A stretch of DNA of 64,000 nucleotides, taken from NCBI GenBank assembly GCA_015056565.1, contig SVGB01000016.1, positions 19,884 to 83,883 on the forward strand, written 5' to 3'. Positions within the stretch are counted from its first letter, which is position 1. Each line of letters starts with the position of its first letter. The translations under genes and the position numbers were made by a program. This document shows, piece after piece, positions 8,622 to 17,894 of the stretch. Source of the stretch: Butyrivibrio sp. (GTDB lineage: Bacteria; Bacillota; Clostridia; Lachnospirales; Lachnospiraceae). The notes under the pieces are model-generated. The model did no database searches and had not been told where the DNA came from. It saw only the letters and a program-made list of their open reading frames with translations.

Positions 8622-9695
8622 ATGCTCCACGGCGGTGAAGTTTATGACAAAAAAATAGAGCTGGATTTTTCAGTGAGCTTAAATCCCTGTGGCTGCCCGG
8701 ATGAGGTGAAAGATGCTTTGTCTGGGGCTATTTGTGATATAGATAAATATCCTGATTTTGATCAGAGGAAGTTTAGAGAAGCTGTTGCCAGGGCTGAAAA
8801 TGTGCTTATCAGACCAGAAAATGTCCTTGGAGGAAATGGCGCTTCTGAACTGCTTGCGGGCATTGTTAATATGCATAGGCCTGTGAAAGCTCTTTTGCCT
8901 GTGCCAAGCTTCTATGGATATGTTCACGCCCTTTCTATGGCGCCACAGTGCGAGACTTTGACTTATCAGCTCCGGGAAGATAAGGGATTTGAGCTTGATG
9001 AGACGTTTGTGGATGAAATCACATGTGCCATAGATCTTGTGATCCTTGGTAATCCCAACAATCCCACAGGAAAGTGCATAAAGACAGATGTTTTGGAGGC
9101 AGTAATTAAAAAGTGCAATGAGACAGGAACTGCGCTAATAGTAGATGAGTGCTTTTTAAGGCTTTCTGAGCATGACACAAGCGCAAGAGAGTACTTGGGC
9201 AGTTATGACAAACTCTACATAGTTGATGCCTACACCAAGCTCTTTTCAATTCCCGGAGTTCGAGTTGGCTTTTGCCTGTCACAGCCTGAAAACATCGAGA
9301 AACTAAGACAATTTTTGCCAGAGTGGAATATGTCAGTATTTGCCCAGGCAGCAGGAATAGCCTGCGCAAAGACACTTTCTGATGATAAAAAAAGCTTCAT
9401 GGATAGCACGGCTGAACTGATAAGAACTGAGCGGGAATATCTTTCGTCAGAACTTGAGAAGCTTGGTATCAAAGTCTTTGATTCCGATACAAACTTTATC
9501 CTAATGCGAATGTCAGAAGGCCATGACCTATATCATATGCTCCTAAATAATCACATCCTTATTCGTGACGGCAGTACCTTTGAAGGCTTGACAGGTGGCT
9601 TTTACCGCATAGCTGTTAAAGATCATGAATCCAATAAAAGACTGCTACAATTCATGAGAACATACTCTAGGAATCTGCTGTTTGAATTCATTTGA
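8622..9695 (+). CDS. cobD: Threonine-phosphate decarboxylase-like PLP enzyme (CobD/CobC type)
   Basis: 357 residues of the class I/II aminotransferase fold, close to histidinol-phosphate aminotransferase. SVSLNPCGCPDEV at the N-terminus and NPNNPTGKCI in the middle are characteristic, and the PLP-binding Lys is in DAYTKLFSIPGVRVGF. In B12 operons this enzyme decarboxylates L-threonine O-3-phosphate to the aminopropanol phosphate used by CbiB just upstream. Its place as last gene of the operon supports that role over histidine synthesis. ATG 8622 is preceded by GGGAAGTGAG. The 277 bases downstream are AT-rich and hold only the rha terminator. Confidence 0.85.
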   Translation: MLHGGEVYDKKIELDFSVSLNPCGCPDEVKDALSGAICDIDKYPDFDQRKFREAVARAENVLIRPENVLGGNGASELLAGIVNMHRPVKALLPVPSFYGYVHALSMAPQCETLTYQLREDKGFELDETFVDEITCAIDLVILGNPNNPTGKCIKTDVLEAVIKKCNETGTALIVDECFLRLSEHDTSAREYLGSYDKLYIVDAYTKLFSIPGVRVGFCLSQPENIEKLRQFLPEWNMSVFAQAAGIACAKTLSDDKKSFMDSTAELIRTEREYLSSELEKLGIKVFDSDTNFILMRMSEGHDLYHMLLNNHILIRDGSTFEGLTGGFYRIAVKDHESNKRLLQFMRTYSRNLLFEFI

Positions 9696-9904
9696 CTGCT
9701 TGTAATACTATAAATCATCGAATATTATACGGCTAAAAAACCAAAAGATGATATAAGACGTTGATTTATCTAAAACTTTGGTTAGTCCTACATCTTGATG
9801 ACAAGACTAGCTTAAAAAGACGTAATGGAATTTTAAGTAGTTGTCCAAATTATGAAAAACAATGATACAGACGTAATTATTAAGATCAATAAATATTCGT
9901 TCCA

Positions 9905-9950
9905 TCAAAAAACAGGCTTGATCAACTATAATGTCGATCAAGCCTGTTTA
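9905..9950 (-). terminator. Rho-independent terminator of the rha operon
   Basis: A perfect 14-bp stem (AAACAGGCTTGATC at 9911-9924 with its complement at 9937-9950) encloses a 12-base loop. Read on the minus strand it is followed by a run of T (complement of CAAAAAACAGG). It lies 23 bases after the rhaD stop. The rest of 9696-9972 shows no gene. Confidence 0.85.
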
Positions 9951-9972
9951 TACGGTGCTATACCTATTAATA

Positions 9973-10797
9973 TCACTTCTCAAAGAGGAATCTCTCTGGG
10001 AGGGTTACGTTAAAGTCCTTAGCCAGGTTTCTGAAATCTGTAGGAGTGATGGTCTGTCTCTTTGTTCCTGTCATGGAAAGAGTCTTAACAAGGATCTCAG
10101 CGGACTTTTCAACTGTGTGCATAAGTCCGAAGGTGAGGTCAAAGTCCTCTCCTGCAGCGAACATTCCGTGGTGAGCCCAGATTGCAACATCATATTTTTC
10201 CATGAGTTTGCTGGTCTCAACGGCAATCTCTCTGCCGCCTGGAACCATCCAGGGCACAACACCGATTCCATCAGGGAAGACAACAGGGCACTCAGTTGCC
10301 ATCTCCCAGAGCTCTCTTGTGAAAGCTTCGTCAGTAAGTGGAAGTACAAAGGTAAGAGCAATGGTGTTTGCTGGATGTGCGTGATAGATAACACGGTACT
10401 TTCCGCCAGTCACGCGCTTTTTAACCTCGTGGTTCATAAGGTGGCTTGGAAGCTCTGAAGTAGGTCTTCCGCCATTTACAAGGCCCCACATGATGCGGTA
10501 GTTTTCGCCCTTTTCATCAACTTCGATGACGCAGAAGCTGTCCTCTGGCTTAATGATCACATTCCTGAAAAACTTTCCAGAACCTGTAACCATAAAGAAT
10601 TCTCCTGCAAGGTCAGGAACAGTAGTGCCGATTGGCTGCCAGTCCCTTGCCTTTAAGTCATCCTTTACCATTTCTACTTCTTCAGGTTTCATCCTGTAGG
10701 ACAGGTTTCCGCCGTTTCTCTCATGCCAGCCCTGTTCCCAGCCGTCATTTGCCATGCGGATAAAACCTTGTGTGAATTCAGCATCTAAAACTTTCAT
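9973..10797 (-). CDS. rhaD: Rhamnulose-1-phosphate aldolase RhaD
   Basis: 274 residues of the class II aldolase/RhaD family. It cleaves L-rhamnulose 1-phosphate to dihydroxyacetone phosphate and L-lactaldehyde. Visible features are GWHERNGGNLSYRM, the phosphate-binding VTGSGKFFRN and the zinc-binding YHAHPANTIALT. It is the last gene of the rhaB-rhaA-rhaD operon and is followed by a strong terminator. With the pectin genes at 47.5-50.4 kb it fits use of rhamnogalacturonan sugars (inference). No lactaldehyde-processing gene lies nearby. Confidence 0.93.
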   Translation of the reverse strand: MKVLDAEFTQGFIRMANDGWEQGWHERNGGNLSYRMKPEEVEMVKDDLKARDWQPIGTTVPDLAGEFFMVTGSGKFFRNVIIKPEDSFCVIEVDEKGENYRIMWGLVNGGRPTSELPSHLMNHEVKKRVTGGKYRVIYHAHPANTIALTFVLPLTDEAFTRELWEMATECPVVFPDGIGVVPWMVPGGREIAVETSKLMEKYDVAIWAHHGMFAAGEDFDLTFGLMHTVEKSAEILVKTLSMTGTKRQTITPTDFRNLAKDFNVTLPERFLFEK

Positions 10798-10827
10798 TTC
10801 TCAAATCTCCTCATATTTACTAAAGTA

Positions 10828-12090
10828 TTATACTCTCCTTGAGAGCACATCTTTCTCATATCTTTCAACTTCTGCAAACCACTCGCCATCGCAAGGAGCC
10901 CCGGCGCGCGTGCAGAACTCATTCCAAACATCGCCAAATGGCATTGTCTTAAGTTCTTCCTGGCTTACAAGAAGCTTTGTGAAATTCTGGCTATCCTGGA
11001 GCTTCTTAAGGTCAGCGCTTGGTGTGAGAAGTGCATTTAAAAGAGCTTTCTGAGTGTTTCTATATCCTGTCACCCATGCACCAATTCTGTTGATTGAAGC
11101 ATCAAAGTAATCAAGTGCCATAAATACAGAGCCATCAAGGCCGCCGCAACGAACGATCTCCTTGGCGATCTCTTTTGTCTCATCATCAAACAGTACAACG
11201 TGGTCAGAATCCCAACGTACAGGTCGTGTGATGTGAAGAGCGATGTTAGGGAAGAAAGACAAAAGTGCAGGGATCTTGTCGCTTACGACCTCTGTTGGGT
11301 GGTAGTGACCATTGTCCATAAGAGGAATGCACTTGTCCATATGTGTAGCAGCAAAAGTGAGGGTAAACTCAGCACTTCCAACAGTGTAGGACTCAACACC
11401 GATACCAAATACCTTGGACTCTACGCAGGGCTTAACCTTGTTAAAGTCGAAGGGCTCAGAGAGGATCTGCTCGATAGAATCCTTGTATCTGTCACGAGGG
11501 CCTTTTCTGTCTGCAGGAACATCCTTAAATCCATCGCCTGTCCAGATGTTCATAACGCAGGTCTGGCCAAGCTCCTCAGCAAGATACTGGGAAATCCTTA
11601 TACATGCCTTTCCGTGGTCAATCCAGAATTTTCTTGTCTCCTCATCAGGTGAAGCAAGAGTAAGAGGATCACATTTAGGGTGAGAGAAGAAGGTTGGGTT
11701 AAAGTCGCATCCAAGGCCTCTCTCCTTGCAGAAATCCACCCATTTCTTAAAGTGCTTGGGCTCTAATTTGTCTCTGTCAACCCATCCGCCGTTCTCATCG
11801 TCAAAGATAGCGTAGCTGGCGTGAAGGTTCATTTTGGCTTTGCCAGGGATGAGCTTTAAAACTTCACCGATGTCAGCCATGAGCTCCTCTGGAGTTCTTG
11901 CTCTTCCAGGGTAGTTACCAGTTGTCTGGATACCGCCTGTAAGGGGCTTGTTTGGATCTGTATCAAAACCTCTTACATCGTCGCCCTGCCAGCAGTGAAG
12001 TGCGATCTGCACATCCTTAAGCTTGCTTATTGCTGCTTCTGTGTCGATTCCAATTGCTGCATACTTTTCTTTTGCCTGTTCGTAACTCAT
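10828..12090 (-). CDS. rhaA: L-rhamnose isomerase RhaA
   Basis: 420 residues, the usual length. It converts L-rhamnose to L-rhamnulose. Recognisable segments are IALHCWQGDDVRGF, MNLHASYAIFDDENGGWVDR, DNGHYHPTEVVSDKIPALL (metal and substrate site) and FDASINRIGAWVTGYRN. The start is the ATG whose first base on the minus strand is 12090, with GGAGG just upstream; an in-frame extension to 12108 (MIGGSQ) is less likely. rhaB ends 17 bases upstream, so the two are cotranscribed. Confidence 0.95.
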   Translation of the reverse strand: MSYEQAKEKYAAIGIDTEAAISKLKDVQIALHCWQGDDVRGFDTDPNKPLTGGIQTTGNYPGRARTPEELMADIGEVLKLIPGKAKMNLHASYAIFDDENGGWVDRDKLEPKHFKKWVDFCKERGLGCDFNPTFFSHPKCDPLTLASPDEETRKFWIDHGKACIRISQYLAEELGQTCVMNIWTGDGFKDVPADRKGPRDRYKDSIEQILSEPFDFNKVKPCVESKVFGIGVESYTVGSAEFTLTFAATHMDKCIPLMDNGHYHPTEVVSDKIPALLSFFPNIALHITRPVRWDSDHVVLFDDETKEIAKEIVRCGGLDGSVFMALDYFDASINRIGAWVTGYRNTQKALLNALLTPSADLKKLQDSQNFTKLLVSQEELKTMPFGDVWNEFCTRAGAPCDGEWFAEVERYEKDVLSRRV

Positions 12091-12107
12091 TTGTGATCCT
12101 CCAATCA

Positions 12108-13556
12108 TTAACTTTTAAATGTCTTTATATCAAAGCTTTCAAATATACAGTTTCGTGCATCTGTAAGATCTGCAAAAATACCAGCCGATATCATTTGGAT
12201 AACGAGATTTCCTATGGCTGTGCCCTCTATGGGACCAGCATAGACAGGAAGGGAAGTGGCCTTTGCTGTAAGCTCGTTGAGGTAACCATCCTGACAGCCG
12301 CCTCCGATTATGTTGATGCCAGTGATCTTTTTGCCAGTGATGTTTTCAATCTCTTTTATTGTGTCTGCGTAGCACTTTGAAAGGCCAAGGTATACGCTCT
12401 GCATGATCTCGCCTACACTTTCAGGAACCTTTTGTCCCTTTGCCCTGCAGTGATCCTTTATGGCATCGATCATGCTCTCAGGAGATAGAAAAGAGCTGTC
12501 GTTTACATCAAGAACTGTCTCAAAGTCAGAGGACTTTTTAGCTTCTACAATAAGATCAGGGAAGCTGTAGTTTTTGCCGGTAGCGTATTTGCTCTTTTTG
12601 CCCTCAACATATTCGCTTCCGTTAAGCTCACGTCTTATGGACTGGATGATCCACAATCCCATGATGTTCTTAAGGAATCTGTAGCGGTAGAAAGCTCCGC
12701 CTTCATTTGTAAGATTCGCTGCTTTTGCAATATCACTTGTTATGGGGGCTTTGTTCTCTACGCCGAGAAGGCTCCAGGTTCCGCTGGAGAGATATACTGA
12801 AGTCTCATCCCTTGCAGGAACAGAAAGGAAAGCTGAGCCTGTATCGTGGGTTGCGGGTAAGATAACAGTTGATTTAAATCCTACCAGTTCGGAGATATCA
12901 TCGCTAAAAACTCCAACAGTAGTGCCTGGCAGACTTAATGTGCCAAAGAACTTCTCCGGAAGACCAAGCTTTTTAATGATCTCCATATCCCATTTCTTTT
13001 CCCTGGCATTTACCAGGTTGGAAGTGGTGGCATTGGTATACTCCTGTTTCCTGACCCCTGTGAGCCTGTAGTTAAAGTAGTCAGGGATCATGAGAAGACT
13101 CAGTGCTTTTTCAAGCTGCTCAGGGTTTTCTTTTTTAAGAGCAAGGAGCTGATATATGGTGTTAAATAACTGTTTCTGTATGCCAGTTCTTGCGTAGAGC
13201 TCCTCTTCAGATATGAATCCAGCCAGCTCTTTATCCATATCAGCTGTTCTGTTATCTCTGTAGGCAACTGCGTCTCCTACCATGTTGCCATCTTTATCAA
13301 GAAGTACGTAGTCAACACCCCAGGTGTCGATTCCCACAGTTTCAGGGATCATGTTCTCTCTTTTGCAGGCCTTTAATCCTTCGATTATCCCATTCCAGAG
13401 ATTGTCCATATCCCAGACCAGATGACCATTTTTCTGCAGCTGTCTGTTTTCAAAGCGGTGGATCTCTTTAAGCTGCATCCGTCCGTTCTCTATCCACCCC
13501 ATTATGTGCCTTCCACTGGAGGCTCCGATGTCGATTGCCAGGTAATACCTATTCAT
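12108..13556 (-). CDS. rhaB: Rhamnulokinase RhaB
   Basis: 482 residues of the FGGY kinase family. The N-terminal AIDIGASSGRHIMG phosphate-binding motif, VGIDTWGVDYVLLD, the central ATHDTGSAFLSVPA and C-terminal INIIGGGCQDGYLNELTA are classic RhaB features. It phosphorylates L-rhamnulose for RhaD. It is the first gene of the minus-strand rhaBAD operon and diverges from an AraC regulator 142 bases away. No rhamnose transporter is present next to it. Confidence 0.95.
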   Translation of the reverse strand: MNRYYLAIDIGASSGRHIMGWIENGRMQLKEIHRFENRQLQKNGHLVWDMDNLWNGIIEGLKACKRENMIPETVGIDTWGVDYVLLDKDGNMVGDAVAYRDNRTADMDKELAGFISEEELYARTGIQKQLFNTIYQLLALKKENPEQLEKALSLLMIPDYFNYRLTGVRKQEYTNATTSNLVNAREKKWDMEIIKKLGLPEKFFGTLSLPGTTVGVFSDDISELVGFKSTVILPATHDTGSAFLSVPARDETSVYLSSGTWSLLGVENKAPITSDIAKAANLTNEGGAFYRYRFLKNIMGLWIIQSIRRELNGSEYVEGKKSKYATGKNYSFPDLIVEAKKSSDFETVLDVNDSSFLSPESMIDAIKDHCRAKGQKVPESVGEIMQSVYLGLSKCYADTIKEIENITGKKITGINIIGGGCQDGYLNELTAKATSLPVYAGPIEGTAIGNLVIQMISAGIFADLTDARNCIFESFDIKTFKS

Positions 13557-13698
13557 TGCTATACCTCATCTGATATTTTTGATGTAATGCTGTAACACCC
13601 CTTATATCATGTTATAATATAGAACATCAGTGGGACCTTCTAGAACGAAAACTTATCCAAAATGGAACCTTATTTGATATTTTTATATGGAGAGATGT
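13557..13698. promoter_or_regulatory. Divergent rhaB / AraC promoter region
   Basis: The gap between the divergent rhaB and AraC genes. On the plus strand TATAAT occurs at 13613-13618, with CTGTAA 17 bases upstream as a weak -35. On the minus strand TATAAG (13606-13601) could serve rhaB. The AraC-type activator presumably binds here, as in other rha systems, but I see no clear direct repeat to name as its site. Confidence 0.5.
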
Positions 13699-14667
13699 AT
13701 GAGAAAAGAGATCCTTGATCACATCTACAAGATCACAGAGGAAGAAGAGAAGATAATAGCAGGAAACACAGCTATTTCAAAGGAGCTGTACACCTCAGAG
13801 GATGAGTTTGTTGTGGACTCAGCAAGGCTCCTTGAAAAGGGCAAATTTATTGCCATAAGGCCCCATACCAGGTTTGCTTACTTCCCGGAGCACAGACACA
13901 ATTATATAGAAATGCTGGTGATGCTCCAGGGAAGCCTTACCACCAGGATCAAGGACGGGGATACGATAGAATTAAAAACGGGCGATATTTTACTTATGAA
14001 CCGCCACGCAAGACATGAGATAATGCCCTGCAGCAGAGATGATCTTGCCATGAACATCATAATCCTCCCGGAGTTCTTTTCACGAAGCAGCGTCTCCTAT
14101 GACAGGGAAAATATTCTAAGGGACTTTATCATCGCTTCACTTTCTGAAAAGAACAGGTACAGCGATTTTCTGTTATACCATGCAAGGGGAGTCATAGCTG
14201 TTGAGAACCTTATGGAGAATCTTATCTGGACTCTGACTGTCCATCCAAACGACATGAACCAGGTGGTAAATGGCACCATGGACCTCCTTCTTATGAATCT
14301 TGCAGCTCTTTCTGCTGACACCTTAAAGGACATGAGATCAAAGGGGCAGAATATCACCATAGCAGCCCTTGAGTACATAGATCACAATTATAAAGATGGA
14401 AGTCTTGAGGAACTTGCGAAAAAGACAGGCTATACCACAGCCCACCTCAGCAGACTTTTAAAAAATAACACCGGTAATAATTTTAAGCAGCTCCTACAGC
14501 AAAGGAAGCTGCAGCAAGCTGCTTATTATTTAGAGAACACCACTCTTACAACAGAGCGGATAATAGAAAACATTGGTTATGAAAACAGTGCATACTTCTA
14601 CAAGAAGTTTGCAGAGAGATATGGATGCCCGCCAAGAGAATATAGAAAAAAGCATCAGTTATCTTAA
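13699..14667 (+). CDS. AraC-family transcriptional regulator, probable rhamnose activator
   Basis: 322 residues. The N-terminal cupin sensor domain (residues about 40-110) contains FPEHRHNYIEMLVMLQGSL and GDILLMNRHARHEIMP. The C-terminal 100 residues form two helix-turn-helix units (LEELAKKTGYTTAHLSRLLKN, then IIENIGYENSAYFYKKFAERYGCPPREYRKK). ATG 13699 is chosen because GGAGAG at 13689-13694 precedes it; ATG 13687 is also in frame. It diverges from rhaB, so control of rhaBAD in response to L-rhamnose is the natural inference. Its 3' end overlaps the convergent gene on the other strand by 9 bases. Confidence 0.82.
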   Translation: MRKEILDHIYKITEEEEKIIAGNTAISKELYTSEDEFVVDSARLLEKGKFIAIRPHTRFAYFPEHRHNYIEMLVMLQGSLTTRIKDGDTIELKTGDILLMNRHARHEIMPCSRDDLAMNIIILPEFFSRSSVSYDRENILRDFIIASLSEKNRYSDFLLYHARGVIAVENLMENLIWTLTVHPNDMNQVVNGTMDLLLMNLAALSADTLKDMRSKGQNITIAALEYIDHNYKDGSLEELAKKTGYTTAHLSRLLKNNTGNNFKQLLQQRKLQQAAYYLENTTLTTERIIENIGYENSAYFYKKFAERYGCPPREYRKKHQLS

Positions 14668-15303
14668 AATGCTATATCCAAAGCTGTTTACAAGGGCATC
14701 AATTGGCTGTCCTGCTTTACAGAGAGGACACTCCTGAGGTGGATAGGAGTGGTAGTTTGGTATTTCTTCCGGATGGAATACGGATAAAACAGGGATTCCT
14801 TCAACCTCTTTTACAGCGCTAAAAATAGCACATGCTCCGGAAACAGTAGCGCCATAGTAGCGAACTCCGTCCATGAGACCTTCCAGTGTAAGGCCTGTTG
14901 CAAGTGAACCCATCAGGATCAGAACATTTTTACCTCTGATGGCCAGCTGGAGATTATCCCTGAAGATTATCTGCCCGTTAGGCGCATACTCAGGAGCAAG
15001 AACGTAGATCGTTTTGTGGGCGTTGGTGTTGAGAACTCCGGCTTTGGTAAGTTCTTCAGCCAGGTAAGTACCAATAACTTCAGTTCCATCAGCGCACAAA
15101 ATAGTATCAACTGGAGTTCCGAAAGTGTAGTGCATTGCCAGAGCACTGGCCACGCCATGAGCTTCATTACATCTGGTCTTGAGGGTGCCAATTTCCATGT
15201 AGTTTGTGATGTGAGAATGGGTGGTAGCGTAGTGCCCGGGAATGATCTTAAGAGCAACATTTGAATTCATTGATGCAGGTATTTTTTGATATTCACTTAG
15301 CAT
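14659..15303 (-). CDS. Phosphoribosyltransferase-fold protein (orotate PRTase-like)
   Basis: 214 residues resembling proteins usually labelled orotate phosphoribosyltransferase in clostridia. The PRTase fold is suggested by DTILCADGTEVIGTYLAEEL and by VLILMGSLATGLTLEG in the position of the PRPP loop. In active enzymes that loop starts with two acidic residues (for example VEDIITTG); here they are Met-Gly, so catalysis is doubtful. The C-terminus has a CPLC pair that could bind metal, followed by the conserved IDALVNSFGYS ending. It is transcribed alone, convergent with and overlapping the AraC gene by 9 bases. Function unknown; a regulatory or salvage role is possible. Confidence 0.6.
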   Translation of the reverse strand: MLSEYQKIPASMNSNVALKIIPGHYATTHSHITNYMEIGTLKTRCNEAHGVASALAMHYTFGTPVDTILCADGTEVIGTYLAEELTKAGVLNTNAHKTIYVLAPEYAPNGQIIFRDNLQLAIRGKNVLILMGSLATGLTLEGLMDGVRYYGATVSGACAIFSAVKEVEGIPVLSVFHPEEIPNYHSYPPQECPLCKAGQPIDALVNSFGYSILR

Positions 15304-15380
15304 AAGCAGATCCCCCTTTCATATATTAATCAGTATAACATAATCCGAAATTCGAAAAAACAAATCCGCAAGATCTGAAT

Positions 15381-15439
15381 ATTTTTTGATAAAAGACATC
15401 AAAAAATAGATAGCACAGCAGGGTAAATGATTGTATAAT
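15381..15439 (+). promoter_or_regulatory. ddh promoter with upstream inverted repeat
   Basis: A TATAAT box lies at 15434-15439, with TAGCAC 17 bases upstream as a weak -35. Just before it is a 10-bp perfect inverted repeat ATTTTTTGAT / ATCAAAAAAT (15381-15390 and 15398-15407) with a 7-base spacer. Its position suggests an operator. No regulator can be named. Confidence 0.4.
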
Positions 15440-15484
15440 ACAGTTTAATTGTACGTGATTCATTTTTTATAGGAGGCAAAAGAA

Positions 15485-16471
15485 ATGAGTATCAGAATTG
15501 GTATCCTTGGTTACGGTAACCTTGGAAAGGGAGTAGAACTGGCAGTTGCTGCATCACCAGATATGGAGCTGGTAGCAGTTTTCACAAGAAGAGATCCATC
15601 TTCTCTTTCAATAAAGACAGCAGGAGTTCCTGTTGTTTCAGTTAATGACGTGGCAGATTACAAGGACAAGATAGATGTTATGATCCTCTGCGGAGGAAGC
15701 GCTACAGATCTTCCTGTTCAGACACCTCAGTACGCAAAGATGTTCAACGTTGTGGACAGCTTTGACACTCACGCCCGCATTCCTGAGCACTTTGCAAATG
15801 TTGACGCAGCAGCTAAGGAAGCAGGCAATGTAGCAGTTATTTCCTGCGGTTGGGATCCAGGAATGTTCTCACTTGCAAGAGTTTATTCCAACGCGATCCT
15901 TCCTGATGGCAAAGATTACACATTCTGGGGCAAGGGCGTTTCCCAGGGACATTCAGATGCGATCCGTCGTATCAAGGGTGTCAAGAACGCCAAGCAGTAC
16001 ACCATCCCTGTTGAGAGCGCTCTGGAGGCAGTCAGAAGCGGCAAGAACCCTGAGCTTTCTACAAGAGACAAGCACACAAGAGAGTGCTTTGTAGTACTTG
16101 AGGACGGCGCAGATGCAGCAGCTGTTGAAAAAGAGATCAAGGAGATGCCAAACTATTTCGCTGATTACGACACAACAGTTCATTTTATCAGCGAGGAAGA
16201 GCTTCTTAAGAACCACAGCGGAATGGCTCACGGCGGATTCGTATTCAGAAGCGGCAAGACAGGTGCTGACAAGGAGCACAATCACATCATTGAGTACAGC
16301 TTAAAGCTTGATTCAAACCCAGAGTTCACAACAAGTGTACTGGTAGCAGTTGCAAGAGCAGCATACAAGATGCACGCAGAAGGCGCCAAGGGCTGCAAGA
16401 CAATGCTTGATATCCCACCAGCAATGCTTTCAGACAAGACACCAGAAGAACTCAGATCTCATCTTCTTTAA
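15485..16471 (+). CDS. ddh: meso-Diaminopimelate D-dehydrogenase
   Basis: 328 residues, the usual length. The Rossmann motif RIGILGYGNLGKGVELA is at the N-terminus, and SCGWDPGMFSLARVYSNAILP, FWGKGVSQGHSDAIRRI and THRECFVVLEDG are signatures of Ddh. It reductively aminates tetrahydrodipicolinate to meso-diaminopimelate with NADPH, the one-step branch of lysine and peptidoglycan precursor synthesis. AGGAGG at 15471-15476 precedes the ATG. It fixes ammonium directly, which fits the nitrogen theme of the following 18 kb. Confidence 0.95.
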   Translation: MSIRIGILGYGNLGKGVELAVAASPDMELVAVFTRRDPSSLSIKTAGVPVVSVNDVADYKDKIDVMILCGGSATDLPVQTPQYAKMFNVVDSFDTHARIPEHFANVDAAAKEAGNVAVISCGWDPGMFSLARVYSNAILPDGKDYTFWGKGVSQGHSDAIRRIKGVKNAKQYTIPVESALEAVRSGKNPELSTRDKHTRECFVVLEDGADAAAVEKEIKEMPNYFADYDTTVHFISEEELLKNHSGMAHGGFVFRSGKTGADKEHNHIIEYSLKLDSNPEFTTSVLVAVARAAYKMHAEGAKGCKTMLDIPPAMLSDKTPEELRSHLL

Positions 16472-16550
16472 TGCTTTAACCCGGTAAAAAATGTGGTAAA
16501 ATATAACCACTTATGAAATCGGAATAAACTATTTTGGAGGCATTTTACAG

Positions 16551-17828
16551 ATGAGTCAGCAGAAAATTGGAACAAGGTGTGTACAGGCGGGGTATACTCC
16601 GAAGAACGGAGAGCCCAGGCAGATACCTATTATTCAGTCAACAACCTTTAAGTACGACACCAGCGAGGATATGGGTAAGCTTTTTGACCTTGAGGCCAGT
16701 GGATACTTCTACACAAGGCTTCAGAACCCCACCAACGATCATGTTGCAGCCAAGATAGCTGCACTTGAGGGCGGCACTGCAGCAATGCTCACATCTTCAG
16801 GACAGGCAGCTAACTTTTTTGCCCTGTTTAATATATGCGAATGTGGTAGCCACATTGTAGCTTCTTCATCAATTTACGGAGGAACCTTTAACCTTATTGC
16901 AGTTACCATGGCCAAGATGGGCATTGAGGTTACTTTCGTATCACCAACAGCAACTGATGAGGAGCTTGATGCAGCATTTAAGGACAACACAAGGGCTGTA
17001 TTTGGCGAGACAATTGCAAACCCTGCTCTCACAGTCTTAGACATCGAGAAGTTTGCTAACGCAGCTCACAGACATGGTGTACCTCTTATCGTGGACAATA
17101 CCTTTCCTACACCTGTAAACTGCAGGCCAATTGAATGGGGAGCAGATATCGTAACTCACTCAACCACCAAGTATATGGATGGACATGGAGCAGGAGTAGG
17201 CGGAGCCATTGTAGATTCCGGTGAGTTTGACTGGATGGCACACGCAGACAAGTTCCCTGGACTTTGCAAACCAGATGATTCTTATCACGGTATCACCTAT
17301 GCTGAGAAGTTTGGAAAAGAGGGAGCCTTCATAACCAAGGCTACAGCCCAGCTTATGAGAGACTTTGGAAGCATCCAGTCTCCTCAGAACGCATTTATCT
17401 TAAACCTTGGACTTGAATCACTGCATGTGCGCATGCCAAAGCACGTAGAGAACGGTCTTGCAGTAGCAAGATTCCTTGAGAAGCATCCTAAGGTTGTTAA
17501 GGTCAGCTACCCTGGCCTTGAATCAGATAAGTACTATGAGCTTGCCAGGAAATATATGCCAAACGGTGGCTGCGGCGTAGTTTCTTTCGAGCTTGAAGGT
17601 GGCAGGTCAGCAGCAGAGAACTTCATGAAGAAATTGAAGCTTGCTGCAATTGAGACCCACGTGGCAGATGCACGTACCTGCTGTCTTAACCCTGCAACAT
17701 CAACACACAGGCAGATGACCGATGAGCAGCTTATGGAAGCCGGAATCCCAGCTGGACTTGTAAGAATGAGCTGCGGTCTGGAGGACAAGGAAGATCTCAT
17801 CGCGGATCTTGAACAGGCTCTTTCCTGA
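16551..17828 (+). CDS. metY: O-acetylhomoserine sulfhydrylase MetY
   Basis: 425 residues of the Cys/Met metabolism PLP family. MetY makes homocysteine from O-acetylhomoserine and sulfide. The N-terminal TRCVQAGYTPKNGEPRQIPIIQ segment, SSGQAANFFALFNIC, IVDNTFPTPVNCRPIEWGADI and the PLP Lys in THSTTKYMDGHGAGVGG support the call. Its length and the GHGAGVGG block favour MetY over cystathionine gamma-synthase. A terminator follows directly. Confidence 0.92.
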   Translation: MSQQKIGTRCVQAGYTPKNGEPRQIPIIQSTTFKYDTSEDMGKLFDLEASGYFYTRLQNPTNDHVAAKIAALEGGTAAMLTSSGQAANFFALFNICECGSHIVASSSIYGGTFNLIAVTMAKMGIEVTFVSPTATDEELDAAFKDNTRAVFGETIANPALTVLDIEKFANAAHRHGVPLIVDNTFPTPVNCRPIEWGADIVTHSTTKYMDGHGAGVGGAIVDSGEFDWMAHADKFPGLCKPDDSYHGITYAEKFGKEGAFITKATAQLMRDFGSIQSPQNAFILNLGLESLHVRMPKHVENGLAVARFLEKHPKVVKVSYPGLESDKYYELARKYMPNGGCGVVSFELEGGRSAAENFMKKLKLAAIETHVADARTCCLNPATSTHRQMTDEQLMEAGIPAGLVRMSCGLEDKEDLIADLEQALS

Positions 17829-17843
17829 TCTGCATAAACTATG

Positions 17844-17874
17844 GCCTGTGGCGTGGCAACCACAGGCTTTTTTT
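17844..17874 (+). terminator. Terminator of metY
   Basis: An 8-bp GC-rich stem (GCCTGTGG at 17844-17851 and CCACAGGC at 17860-17867) is followed by seven T. It lies 15 bases after the metY stop and 20 bases before the next gene. Confidence 0.9.
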
Positions 17875-17894
17875 AACCATGAAAGGAGATTTCT

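Noticed and set aside
1..9695. A cobalamin riboswitch for the B12 genes
   Set aside because: No B12-box-like sequence is visible within the window. The operon start lies upstream, so the riboswitch, if any, would be there.
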